Made by a program: the position numbers and the translations under genes
Notes under the pieces: generated by a model
What the model was told of the DNA's origin: nothing
Database searches by the model: none
What the model saw: the letters and a program-made list of their open reading frames with translations, nothing else
Assembly: GCA_001803645.1 (NCBI GenBank)
Contig: MHDW01000148.1
Location: forward strand, 2,127-16,866
Source of the DNA: Nitrospirae bacterium GWC2_42_7
GTDB taxonomy: Bacteria > Nitrospirota > Thermodesulfovibrionia > Thermodesulfovibrionales > UBA6898
Direction: 5' to 3'
Length of the DNA: 14,740 nt
Part shown: one piece after another, positions 1 to 5,387 of the stretch
Layout of the letters: every line of letters starts with the position of its first letter
Numbering within the stretch: the stretch's first letter is position 1

Positions 1-270
1 CTACAGTTCTTAATATCTACGCATAGTCAGGTGGAATCAGCTCTGTTTGCCAGTACTGCAATGGTGCTTAATAGCAGGGTGCAATGTGCGGATTCAAATG
101 GAATGGTTTGGAGTTCTTTTTAAAAGGAAATAAGAACTCTGCCAACGCTTCCGGAAGGCAACTGTGCCTTTATGTAAGTTTGGTAATTGTCAGAACCAGC
201 AGCCCTTACGTAATCAACCGCCTTGTCTTTGACTTCATTTTTAAAGAGGCTCGCTGCATATTGACTGTGG
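1..270. other. Region without an identifiable gene; weak open frames on both strands
   Basis: I see no gene I can name here. On the plus strand, the frame starting at base 1 is open for 40 codons and stops at 121-123, so it could be the tail of a gene entering from the left. On the minus strand, a frame is open from 275 down to a TAA at 122-120. It has protein-like composition (it contains KDKAVDYVRAAGSDNYQTY) but no ATG, and a stop lies just upstream, so it could be a decayed C-terminal fragment. Both frames end at the hairpin at 111-139. Neither is long enough to exclude chance. Confidence 0.25.
111..139. terminator. Hairpin between two converging open frames
   Basis: GAGTTCTT (111-118) is complementary to AAGAACTC (132-139), giving an 8-bp stem with a 13-nt AT-rich loop. 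The plus-strand frame from base 1 and the minus-strand frame from 275 both end inside it, as a bidirectional terminator would predict. The stem is AT-rich and no clear T-run follows on either side, so terminator function is only a possibility. Confidence 0.25.
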
Positions 271-302
271 TATAATTAAACATAAAAATAAGGGAAAGGA
301 GA
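269..302 (+). promoter_or_regulatory. Extended -10 promoter and ribosome binding site for the 306 antitoxin
   Basis: A perfect TATAAT at 271-276 is preceded by TGG, giving an extended -10 element (TGnTATAAT). No good -35 hexamer lies 16-18 bp upstream, which fits an extended -10 promoter. AAAGGAG follows about 20 bp later, just before the ATG at 306. Confidence 0.5.
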
Positions 303-305
303 GTC

Positions 306-536
306 ATGATAACAACAGCTATAGTAAAAAAGGGCGGTCTATATATAACTGACCTTAATAATATAAATAAACTTAAAACAAAAACAGTTCAGGTTGATAT
401 AACTATTTTAGGGAAACCGGCACAATCACCTAAAAAGAAAAAACAATTCAATCCCGAAGACTTCCGGGGGCTTATCAATATGAAGAATCTCAGGAAAGAA
501 ATAAAACGCATACGTGACGAGTGGGTCAGACTTTAA
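306..536 (+). CDS. Orphan VapB-like antitoxin
   Basis: This 76-residue protein resembles antitoxins that precede PIN-domain toxins. A short beta-rich N-terminus (ITTAIVKKGGLYITDL) is followed by a lysine-rich linker. The C-terminal tail (about residues 49-76, EDFRGLI...IRDEWVRL) has the RG and R-(D/E)-EW pattern of the toxin-binding arm in this antitoxin type. It has a clear Shine-Dalgarno and an extended -10 promoter of its own. No toxin follows: the convergent ferredoxin gene ends 6 bp beyond the stop, and no PIN frame lies upstream. It is therefore an orphan, either a relic or an antitoxin that acts in trans. The antitoxin call rests on fold pattern and tail motif and is fairly secure; the toxin partner type is inferred. 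Confidence 0.6.
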   Translation: MITTAIVKKGGLYITDLNNINKLKTKTVQVDITILGKPAQSPKKKKQFNPEDFRGLINMKNLRKEIKRIRDEWVRL

Positions 537-542
537 GTGTAT

Positions 543-734
543 CTATTCCTCTAAAGTTATTGCCTCAACCGGACAATTCTCTTCAGCTGCCTCGCAGCAG
601 TCCGCAAATTCACATGCCTCTGCATCTATAACACTGGATTTGCCGATCTCCTCATCCACATGAAAAACTGCAGGACAGATCTCCTCGCAGGCGCCGCAGC
701 CGATGCATAACTCCTGATCAACAATCACGTTCAT
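543..734 (-). CDS. Small 4Fe-4S ferredoxin
   Basis: A 63-residue electron carrier of the single-cluster ferredoxin type found in anaerobes. CIGCGACEEICP supplies the first three cysteine ligands and the CP pair. The distal cysteine is in ENCPVEAI near residue 54. The middle part (CEFADCCEA) carries extra cysteines but lacks a second CxxCxxC, so one [4Fe-4S] cluster is expected. The protein is very acidic and cytoplasmic. Its ATG overlaps the stop codon of the upstream DHS-like gene (ATGA at 734-731), which implies translational coupling and suggests shared function. Its redox partner cannot be told from sequence. The family assignment is secure. Confidence 0.93.
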   Translation of the reverse strand: MNVIVDQELCIGCGACEEICPAVFHVDEEIGKSSVIDAEACEFADCCEAAEENCPVEAITLEE

Positions 735-1675
735 CCCATCTCCTCAATGACAGCAGCAGCAAGCAGAGGGAACATTATCTCATGATGGCCGGTAAGTGCA
801 TAATTCTGCCCGCATTTAATGGTCGGCCTTTTAAGGACATTTTCTTTCGGCCTGTAGTGCTGAATAAAATCCATATTAACAGTTGTTATGTTCTCAACCT
901 TGTTACCAAGATTTCTTGCAACATTAAGGGCCTTAAGAAAGACCTCCGGCAGTACCACTGCTGAACCCAGATTTATATATACTCCGCCTTCAAGGTCAGA
1001 AATAACAGAGGCAAGAAGCCTGAAATCACTCATACTGCCTTTTCCGATAGCTGATCCATCTGCCTCGGGATGCATATGGACAATATCAGTGCCTATTGCT
1101 ACATGGACAGTTATAGGGATATTAAGAGTGTAGGCGTTTGCAAATAAACTCAGACCCTTATTTTTAAAATTGCCTTTAGTTATATATTCTCCTAATGCCT
1201 TTCCTATGCCATAGCCTTTTTTCACGCCTTTATTAATAGCAAGGTTGACGCCTCTTCCTGTGTCTTTAGACATGCCGAAAGAGCCTGTGCAAAGTTCTTT
1301 GGCAACGTCCTCGGATGTATGCCCTGCAAGGGAAACCTCAAAGTCGTGCACAGCACAGGCGCCGTTTAGAGCCAAAGCAGTTATAACGCCTTTCTTCATG
1401 AGTTCAATTATGATGGGAGAAAGGCCGAGCTTTATAGGATGTGCACCCATCCCGAGAATCACAGGCCTTTTGTTTTTTCTTGCAGAAACTATTGAGCTTA
1501 CAACGGACTTGAGATCACTGGCAGCATAGGCCTCAGGGAGTTTATCGAGGAAAGACCGGAAAGAACCGCCTTTGTCATATATTCCGGCAAAAGATTGTAC
1601 AGACACCTTGCTCTTTCTTTCGCACAAGGAATAGGATTTTACAGATTTCAGGGATATAGGCTTATACTTTTTCAT
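731..1675 (-). CDS. Deoxyhypusine-synthase-like conserved protein
   Basis: A protein of about 314 residues that resembles bacterial relatives of deoxyhypusine synthase, an NAD-dependent Rossmann-like fold. The visible blocks are GMGAHPIKLGLSPIIIELM, ALNGACAVHDFEVSLAGHTSEDV, NIPITVHVAIGTDIVHMHP and YINLGSAVVLPEVF. These have the order and glycine patterns of a nucleotide-binding, metabolite-binding enzyme. I cannot find a convincing equivalent of the catalytic lysine of true deoxyhypusine synthase, so another reaction is likely. I chose the ATG at 1675 (MKKYKPISL), where the conserved part begins. An in-frame GTG at 1753 would add 26 residues that look unconserved. Neither start has a clear Shine-Dalgarno. 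The gene overlaps the downstream ferredoxin by 4 bp. Confidence 0.6.
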   Translation of the reverse strand: MKKYKPISLKSVKSYSLCERKSKVSVQSFAGIYDKGGSFRSFLDKLPEAYAASDLKSVVSSIVSARKNKRPVILGMGAHPIKLGLSPIIIELMKKGVITALALNGACAVHDFEVSLAGHTSEDVAKELCTGSFGMSKDTGRGVNLAINKGVKKGYGIGKALGEYITKGNFKNKGLSLFANAYTLNIPITVHVAIGTDIVHMHPEADGSAIGKGSMSDFRLLASVISDLEGGVYINLGSAVVLPEVFLKALNVARNLGNKVENITTVNMDFIQHYRPKENVLKRPTIKCGQNYALTGHHEIMFPLLAAAVIEEMG

Positions 1676-1681
1676 GGATTT

Positions 1682-1690
1682 GATTTTACC
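1682..1690 (-). promoter_or_regulatory. Possible extended -10 element giving a near-leaderless mRNA
   Basis: Read on the minus strand, TGGTAAAAT (TGn plus TAAAAT) lies directly upstream of the ATG at 1675. The usual start point, about 7 nt past the -10, would fall on or next to the A of that ATG. There is no Shine-Dalgarno in this spacer, which agrees with a leaderless message. No good -35 is seen, so this is weak. Confidence 0.3.
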
Positions 1691-1830
1691 ATAGAATATC
1701 AAGAGGTGGGCAATTTTTACTGTTCGGTCTCTACTCTCGTCGTTCTCTTTCACCCAAAAATAGGTAGAGGGTCAGTTTTATTTTCCTGCATCTTGATCGC
1801 TCAAGGATATCATGTTATTTATGATAAGAC

Positions 1831-2043
1831 ATGGAAAAGAAAAAAAAGAAAACACCTATCGAAATTAGTCAGCTTGGAAGGTTTATTGTAGAGCAAACCA
1901 CAATGGATGTTCAGACAAAAAACACTCACCCAAGCGAAATTCCAATGAAAGAAAAGAACCCTGCCGCTGTTGCCCTCGGAAGGTTAGGAGGGCTGAAAGG
2001 CGGTAAGGCAAGGGTAGAGAAGTTATCTGCTAAGAAACTTTAA
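1831..2043 (+). CDS. Small basic conserved protein, apparently shortened at the C-terminus
   Basis: This 70-residue protein of unknown function belongs to a widespread bacterial family recognised by KNPAAVALGRLGGLKGGKAR (about residues 42-61). That block is a glycine- and lysine-rich stretch that looks suited to nucleic-acid binding. The N-terminus (MEKKKKKTPIEISQLGRF) is also typical. In relatives I recall, the block continues as LSAKKR-x-EIAKKAAxARW, whereas here the frame stops after KLSAKKL. The codons after the TAA begin E-I-R-R, as if a stop replaced one codon and the tail then degenerated. No Shine-Dalgarno precedes the ATG; a TATGAT at 1820-1825 lies unusually close to it. The gene is divergent from the DHS-like gene. 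Confidence 0.6.
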   Translation: MEKKKKKTPIEISQLGRFIVEQTTMDVQTKNTHPSEIPMKEKNPAAVALGRLGGLKGGKARVEKLSAKKL

Positions 2044-2104
2044 GAAATACGCAGAAGACCGCTCACATTCGTTTCGCAAAAAAAAGATTCCCCATAGTTA
2101 CAAA

Positions 2105-2248
2105 CTATCCTTGTTCTCCTGTGAGTGATTCGCCAAAAAGATCAAGCCATTTCTTAATTGCATCTATATCTTTTTTCTCAACCGGCAGGACTTCAAAGCT
2201 AATAACTGCCGTCTTTCCTTTTGACAAAGGTATCGGATAATGTTTCAC
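2105..2248 (-). CDS. 47-residue hypothetical protein with a PLSKGK...W-D-LF pattern
   Basis: A short minus-strand frame starting at GTG 2248 and ending at TAG 2107-2105. The product begins VKHYPIPLSKGKTAV, has a short beta-rich half, then an amphipathic helix (KKDIDAIKKWLDLFGESL). This beta-hairpin-plus-helix pattern recalls very small uncharacterised proteins that often neighbour TA or regulator genes. A stop lies 7 codons upstream of the GTG, there is no Shine-Dalgarno and no ATG, so it may be a fragment of a slightly longer gene. Coding character is supported by the protein-like composition over the whole frame. The function is unknown. Confidence 0.45.
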   Translation of the reverse strand: MKHYPIPLSKGKTAVISFEVLPVEKKDIDAIKKWLDLFGESLTGEQG

Positions 2249-2311
2249 AGATGCTGCAGTATAACATCAAATATTCTTGTCCATACTTGAGCGGTAAAGC
2301 TTAATTTAATC

Positions 2312-2530
2312 ATGAACAAATTAAATCCAGAGAAACAGAAGCAAAACACAGCTTCACTATCAGATGAAAATTCAATCCGTGCAACAGTCCGCATTTCAGT
2401 TGCTGCAAAAAATACGATTGTTAATCTTCTTGCTGAAGTAAGGAAGGCCTGCTCTGAATATAAAGACAAGGCTTTTAATAATTTCTCTGGTAATCGAACT
2501 CATAGCGCCAAAATTGATTGTGACAAATAA
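2312..2530 (+). pseudogene. N-terminal relic of an IS1-family transposase
   Basis: The 72-residue frame starts MNKLNPEKQKQ and contains SIRATVRISVAAKNTIVNLL followed by EVRKACSEYKDKAF. This matches the N-terminal helix-turn-helix region of long IS1-type transposases as I know them (pattern SIRATxRxTGxxKNTVxxLL, ACxxYQD, then KRIQCDEIW). The relic ends in AKIDCDK, at the place where CDEIW with the first catalytic aspartate would be. The remaining roughly three quarters, including the rest of the DDE catalytic core, is absent. Several family positions are degraded (VAAKN for TGxxKN, NRTHSAK for CKRIQ). I see no intact terminal inverted repeats. The protein cannot be active. The promoter of the following TA module begins inside its last codons. 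Confidence 0.7.
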
Positions 2531-2549
2531 CTGCAAGTTACGATATAAT
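2520..2549 (+). promoter_or_regulatory. Sigma-70-type promoter of the vapBC module
   Basis: GTGACA (2520-2525, five of six matches to TTGACA) is separated by 18 bp from a perfect TATAAT (2544-2549). GGGAGG at 2565-2570 then sits 8 nt before the ATG at 2579. The -35 box lies within the end of the transposase relic. Confidence 0.6.
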
Positions 2550-2578
2550 GAATCAGGTAGTCAAGGGAGGTCAATTTT

Positions 2579-2770
2579 ATGATACTTATCAAGGATAAAA
2601 TGAAGGCAGCAGACGGGATGCTGCATATTAAACTTCCCGATGAATTTAAAGACAAAACAGTTGAGGTTGTTGTGAAAACCGAGGAGATAGCCAATAAGCT
2701 TTTATCAGACACTATTAAGATAGATACTACCAGATGGAAATTCCGCAGAGAAGAAATCTACAGCAGGTAA
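2579..2770 (+). CDS. VapB-type antitoxin
   Basis: A 63-residue protein with an N-terminal beta-rich part (MILIKDKMKAADGMLHIKLP, then DKTVEVVVKTEE) of the kind used for dimerisation and DNA binding by small antitoxins. Its basic C-terminal tail (about residues 49-63, DTTRWKFRREEIYSR) is typical of VapB tails that occupy the PIN toxin active site. It has a strong Shine-Dalgarno and promoter and lies 6 bp upstream of the PIN toxin gene, so the two form one operon. By family knowledge it neutralises the toxin and, as a complex, represses the promoter. Confidence 0.75.
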   Translation: MILIKDKMKAADGMLHIKLPDEFKDKTVEVVVKTEEIANKLLSDTIKIDTTRWKFRREEIYSR

Positions 2771-2776
2771 AAGCCA

Positions 2777-3175
2777 GTGGTTTTCATAGATTCTAATATC
2801 CTGATCTATACGTATTCAAAGACAGAACCCGAGAAAAAAGCAAAGGTTTTATCACTGTTTGAAACTGAAAATATTTCCTTGAGCACACAGGTGATTAATG
2901 AGTTTATTTGGATTATGAACAGAAAGTTTGATGTAGACATGGATTCTTTATTAATAATAAGCAACAATTTTTTTGAGCTATTCGATGTATCGCTGGTAAG
3001 CCGGGCTACAATACATATGGCTATAGGTTTATCTCAAAAACTGAAATATTCTTATTGGGACAGTCTGATTTTATCATCAGCTTTAGAGAAAAGATGCAAT
3101 ATTCTATATACAGAAGATATGCAGCACGGGCAAATAATAGAGAATAATTTGAAGATTATAAACCCTTTTGTGTGA
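2777..3175 (+). CDS. VapC-type PIN-domain toxin (endoribonuclease)
   Basis: A 132-residue PIN domain of normal VapC length. The acidic metal-binding residues are all visible: D5 in FIDSNILIY, E42 in VINEFIW, D95 in YWDSLILSSAL and D114 (next to E113) in LYTEDMQHG. By family knowledge it is a Mg2+-dependent RNase that cuts RNA, often tRNA or rRNA, when free of its antitoxin. It starts at GTG 2777, 6 bp after the antitoxin stop, with only a modest GCAGG ribosome binding site. A weaker start than that of the antitoxin would favour antitoxin excess. It appears intact and functional. Confidence 0.85.
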   Translation: MVFIDSNILIYTYSKTEPEKKAKVLSLFETENISLSTQVINEFIWIMNRKFDVDMDSLLIISNNFFELFDVSLVSRATIHMAIGLSQKLKYSYWDSLILSSALEKRCNILYTEDMQHGQIIENNLKIINPFV

Positions 3176-3300
3176 TTTTAAAGTCTCCGCATCCCTTATT
3201 TCTTAAAGCCCCGGATTTGCTTGAAAAGATATTCAGGAAATATTTTGAGAATGTCCCGCCGAAATTATTACAGTTATACGTACTGTTTTCAAGGGGGTAG
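3172..3300 (+). other. Short open frame overlapping the vapC stop
   Basis: A frame opens at GTG 3172, overlapping the vapC stop, and runs 42 codons to TAG 3298-3300. It includes APDLLEKIFRKYFENVPPKL, an amphipathic helical pattern. No homology is recognised and there is no convincing ribosome binding site beyond possible coupling to vapC. It could be a gene fragment or chance. Confidence 0.2.
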
Positions 3301-3322
3301 GCGGCACTAATCCTTCTGAAGA

Positions 3323-3341
3323 ATTCTCGACAAGCGGGAAT
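3323..3341. repeat. Small imperfect palindrome, probable dispersed repeat
   Basis: ATTCTCG, a 5-nt spacer ACAAG, then CGGGAAT form a 7-bp stem with one G-T pair. The sequence around it (CGACAAGCGGGAATGACA) matches a type of short palindromic repeat commonly scattered between genes in such genomes. It lies about 40 bp beyond the end of the TldE-like gene and may help terminate or stabilise its mRNA. Confidence 0.35.
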
Positions 3342-3378
3342 GACAAATAAAATCAAAAAATCAGTTTATGGATACACT

Positions 3379-5181
3379 CTACTTCGCGCTATTATCCGAT
3401 TTTATGCTAAGCGGGGACTTGGTCATTGGAGGATTCGGGAATGGACCTGCTGCTTTTGTGAGCGTTATTTCCTCAAAGAGCAGTGATGGAATAACATAAG
3501 ATACAACCGGCAGATCTGAAGAGGCCCCGCCCATTCCCATAGAAAAAATAGAGCTGATCTTCGGCATGAACTGTTCATTGTAGACTACTGGTTTATCGCC
3601 GACTGCTACAATATCCCGGAACGTGGCAGCTGTAATTCCATTAAGCTCGATTCCGCGCACCGGCTCTTCATGCCCGTCAGGGAAGAGCTTATAGACCTCG
3701 ATCAATAAATTGGAAGGCCCTGACTGGGCTGAACCAGACATCATTGCTGTGGCCCGAAGCAAAGAATTCATTCCGTTTCCGCCTACACGGCGCACGATAA
3801 TGCCATAAGGCAGATTGCGCAGCTTCACACGCCTTAGAAGTTCCTTTCTCAGTTCCTCATTGCTCGACTTCTTGTCCGAGGAGAGGATCAGGTTGCTGGG
3901 AGCCGGCCCAATCCCGGAGCGGCTGCCTGTGCTGTGAGCAATGGATTTGACAGGTATGCGTGATGAAAGCAATGTCTGCAAAATCCCTTTTTCGACTAAT
4001 CTGGTCTCCCGGGTGAGAACCGCATCGTCATCAATTTTAGATGAGCCCAGCAGTCTCATTCCATGGTATTCCTCTATATGGGGATTATCAACAAGATTCA
4101 CAAAATCCGGCAGGACCCGCCCACCGATCTTATCTAAGAAATTTTCTCCGCCTCCCATTTTCTCGAGCAATTGACTGAAATACATCTCGAAGCGGGGATC
4201 TTCGTTGACAGGTGTGCGTGATGTCACCAATCCCGGGGCAAAGACCTGTGCAAAAATTTCAGCAGCAGCCCTGTCTTCAAAGATCACAGGGCCGTTATAG
4301 CGTTCAATGGATGTTGCACTCCTCAGTTTTTCGAACCGCCTTCCCATTTCACGCACTTGGGAGAACAGTTCTTTCTTTTGAGGCAGATCAGCAGCTGAGC
4401 GGCAGTAGAATTCGATCGAATCATGAATTGGAAGTCCGTCAGGAGCTTGTGTCTCTGCATTGATAGACAATTTTAACTCAGGCTCTGAACGTGTGAACAA
4501 AGAACCTTCACTGTTCATATAGCGCATATAGGAGTTCCCGGCTTCTATCACTACGGACGAGGTCATTATATCAGGTGTCTGTTTGAACGGAAGAGACAGT
4601 TCCCTGGCTAATTGCTCAAGTTCAGCAATATTGATTTTCATGTCTGTTTGAGGTCCCTGCATTTTGACCGGAGTCTCTTTTGTGAAGTCCTGAAGTTCCT
4701 CAGTGCGTTTACGTGCCTGGATCGCTGCACGTTTAGCGGAAAGATCTTCTATTGCCCTTTTGTATTGCGTATCTGTGGTAAGCCAAAGCTGGCGGCGCAG
4801 CTCCAGGTAGTTGTCATCTAACGGCGCTGTCGAAATTCCGCTGAACCTGCTGCCTCCGCTAAAACTCCTTGTAGAGAAGAAATTGCTGTTGTCGAGAGAA
4901 TAGTCGCCAACCCTCAACTCAACGCTGAGGACACGCCGACTGGACTGATTGGATGCGGTTAGACTGCCGAGAGTGGCCGAGACAATTGTGGTATCAGCGT
5001 CCTGCATGCGATATGCAATGAAATAGGGTTTTTCAGCCTGTTTCAGATGGAGCTGTTCCATAGACCGGGCCATCTCATCATTCATTGCCTTTATAACAAC
5101 ATCATCCTCTGCCCAGACTGCACCGGACATGATCATAAGCAGAACAAAAGCTCTGAGGATATCTGTAAACCGGATGCCCAT
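3379..5181 (-). CDS. Exported TldE/PmbA-like protein, zinc site lost
   Basis: A protein of about 600 residues of the TldD/PmbA (peptidase U62) family and a paralogue of its upstream neighbour. I chose the ATG at 5181 because AAAGGA sits 7 nt upstream and it gives a clean signal peptide (hydrophobic stretch, then AVWA before EDD). An in-frame start at 5232 would add 17 residues. Where the neighbour has HEIFGH, this protein has AQVFAP (about residues 311-316), so both metal histidines and the catalytic glutamate are gone. The late zinc cysteine is replaced by MGMGGASSD. This matches TldE/PmbA, the non-metal half of the TldD-TldE heterodimer. It is probably the inactive partner, acting in the periplasm or at the envelope. 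The C-terminus ends in a short polar tail. Confidence 0.8.
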   Translation of the reverse strand: MGIRFTDILRAFVLLMIMSGAVWAEDDVVIKAMNDEMARSMEQLHLKQAEKPYFIAYRMQDADTTIVSATLGSLTASNQSSRRVLSVELRVGDYSLDNSNFFSTRSFSGGSRFSGISTAPLDDNYLELRRQLWLTTDTQYKRAIEDLSAKRAAIQARKRTEELQDFTKETPVKMQGPQTDMKINIAELEQLARELSLPFKQTPDIMTSSVVIEAGNSYMRYMNSEGSLFTRSEPELKLSINAETQAPDGLPIHDSIEFYCRSAADLPQKKELFSQVREMGRRFEKLRSATSIERYNGPVIFEDRAAAEIFAQVFAPGLVTSRTPVNEDPRFEMYFSQLLEKMGGGENFLDKIGGRVLPDFVNLVDNPHIEEYHGMRLLGSSKIDDDAVLTRETRLVEKGILQTLLSSRIPVKSIAHSTGSRSGIGPAPSNLILSSDKKSSNEELRKELLRRVKLRNLPYGIIVRRVGGNGMNSLLRATAMMSGSAQSGPSNLLIEVYKLFPDGHEEPVRGIELNGITAATFRDIVAVGDKPVVYNEQFMPKISSIFSMGMGGASSDLPVVSYVIPSLLFEEITLTKAAGPFPNPPMTKSPLSIKSDNSAK

Positions 5182-5263
5182 TCTTAAGTCCTTTCCATTA
5201 CTTTTTCTTAAATTCTTAATGCTCCACCTCAAAAGTCTTCGTGACTCTGGGTGTCCCTATACT

Positions 5264-5349
5264 TCCCTCCACCTTGAGGGGGGAGGGTTGGGTGGGGGTG
5301 ATTAAGTTGTTTCACCCTCCCCTTAATCCCCTCCCCTCAAGGGAGGGGA
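5264..5349. repeat. 86-bp imperfect palindrome between the two TldD-family genes
   Basis: Two arms of 38 nt (5264-5301 and 5312-5349) flank a 10-nt AT-rich centre. The left arm reads CCCTCC...TTGAGGGGGGAGGG...GGTGA and the right arm is its approximate reverse complement (TCACC...CCTCAAGGGAGGGG). The strong purine/pyrimidine bias and placement between co-directional genes mark it as a dispersed intergenic repeat of the REP or miniature-element type. In RNA it would fold into a long hairpin between the tldD-like and tldE-like messages and could attenuate or stabilise one side. Confidence 0.75.
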
Positions 5350-5387
5350 TACTCTAGAATACCTCGCCATCTCTGCGGCAGGGAGTT

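Noticed and set aside
84..275. 63-codon plus-strand ORF
   Set aside because: Rich in cysteine and aromatic residues without a domain pattern, no ribosome binding site, and it overlaps a more protein-like minus-strand frame.
888..1529. Plus-strand ORFs opposite the DHS-like gene
   Set aside because: Antisense shadows; the minus-strand product has clear conserved blocks and a coupled neighbour.
3156..3356. 66-codon minus-strand ORF downstream of vapC
   Set aside because: It is the antisense of the vapC end and a palindromic repeat; no start signal and no recognisable motif.
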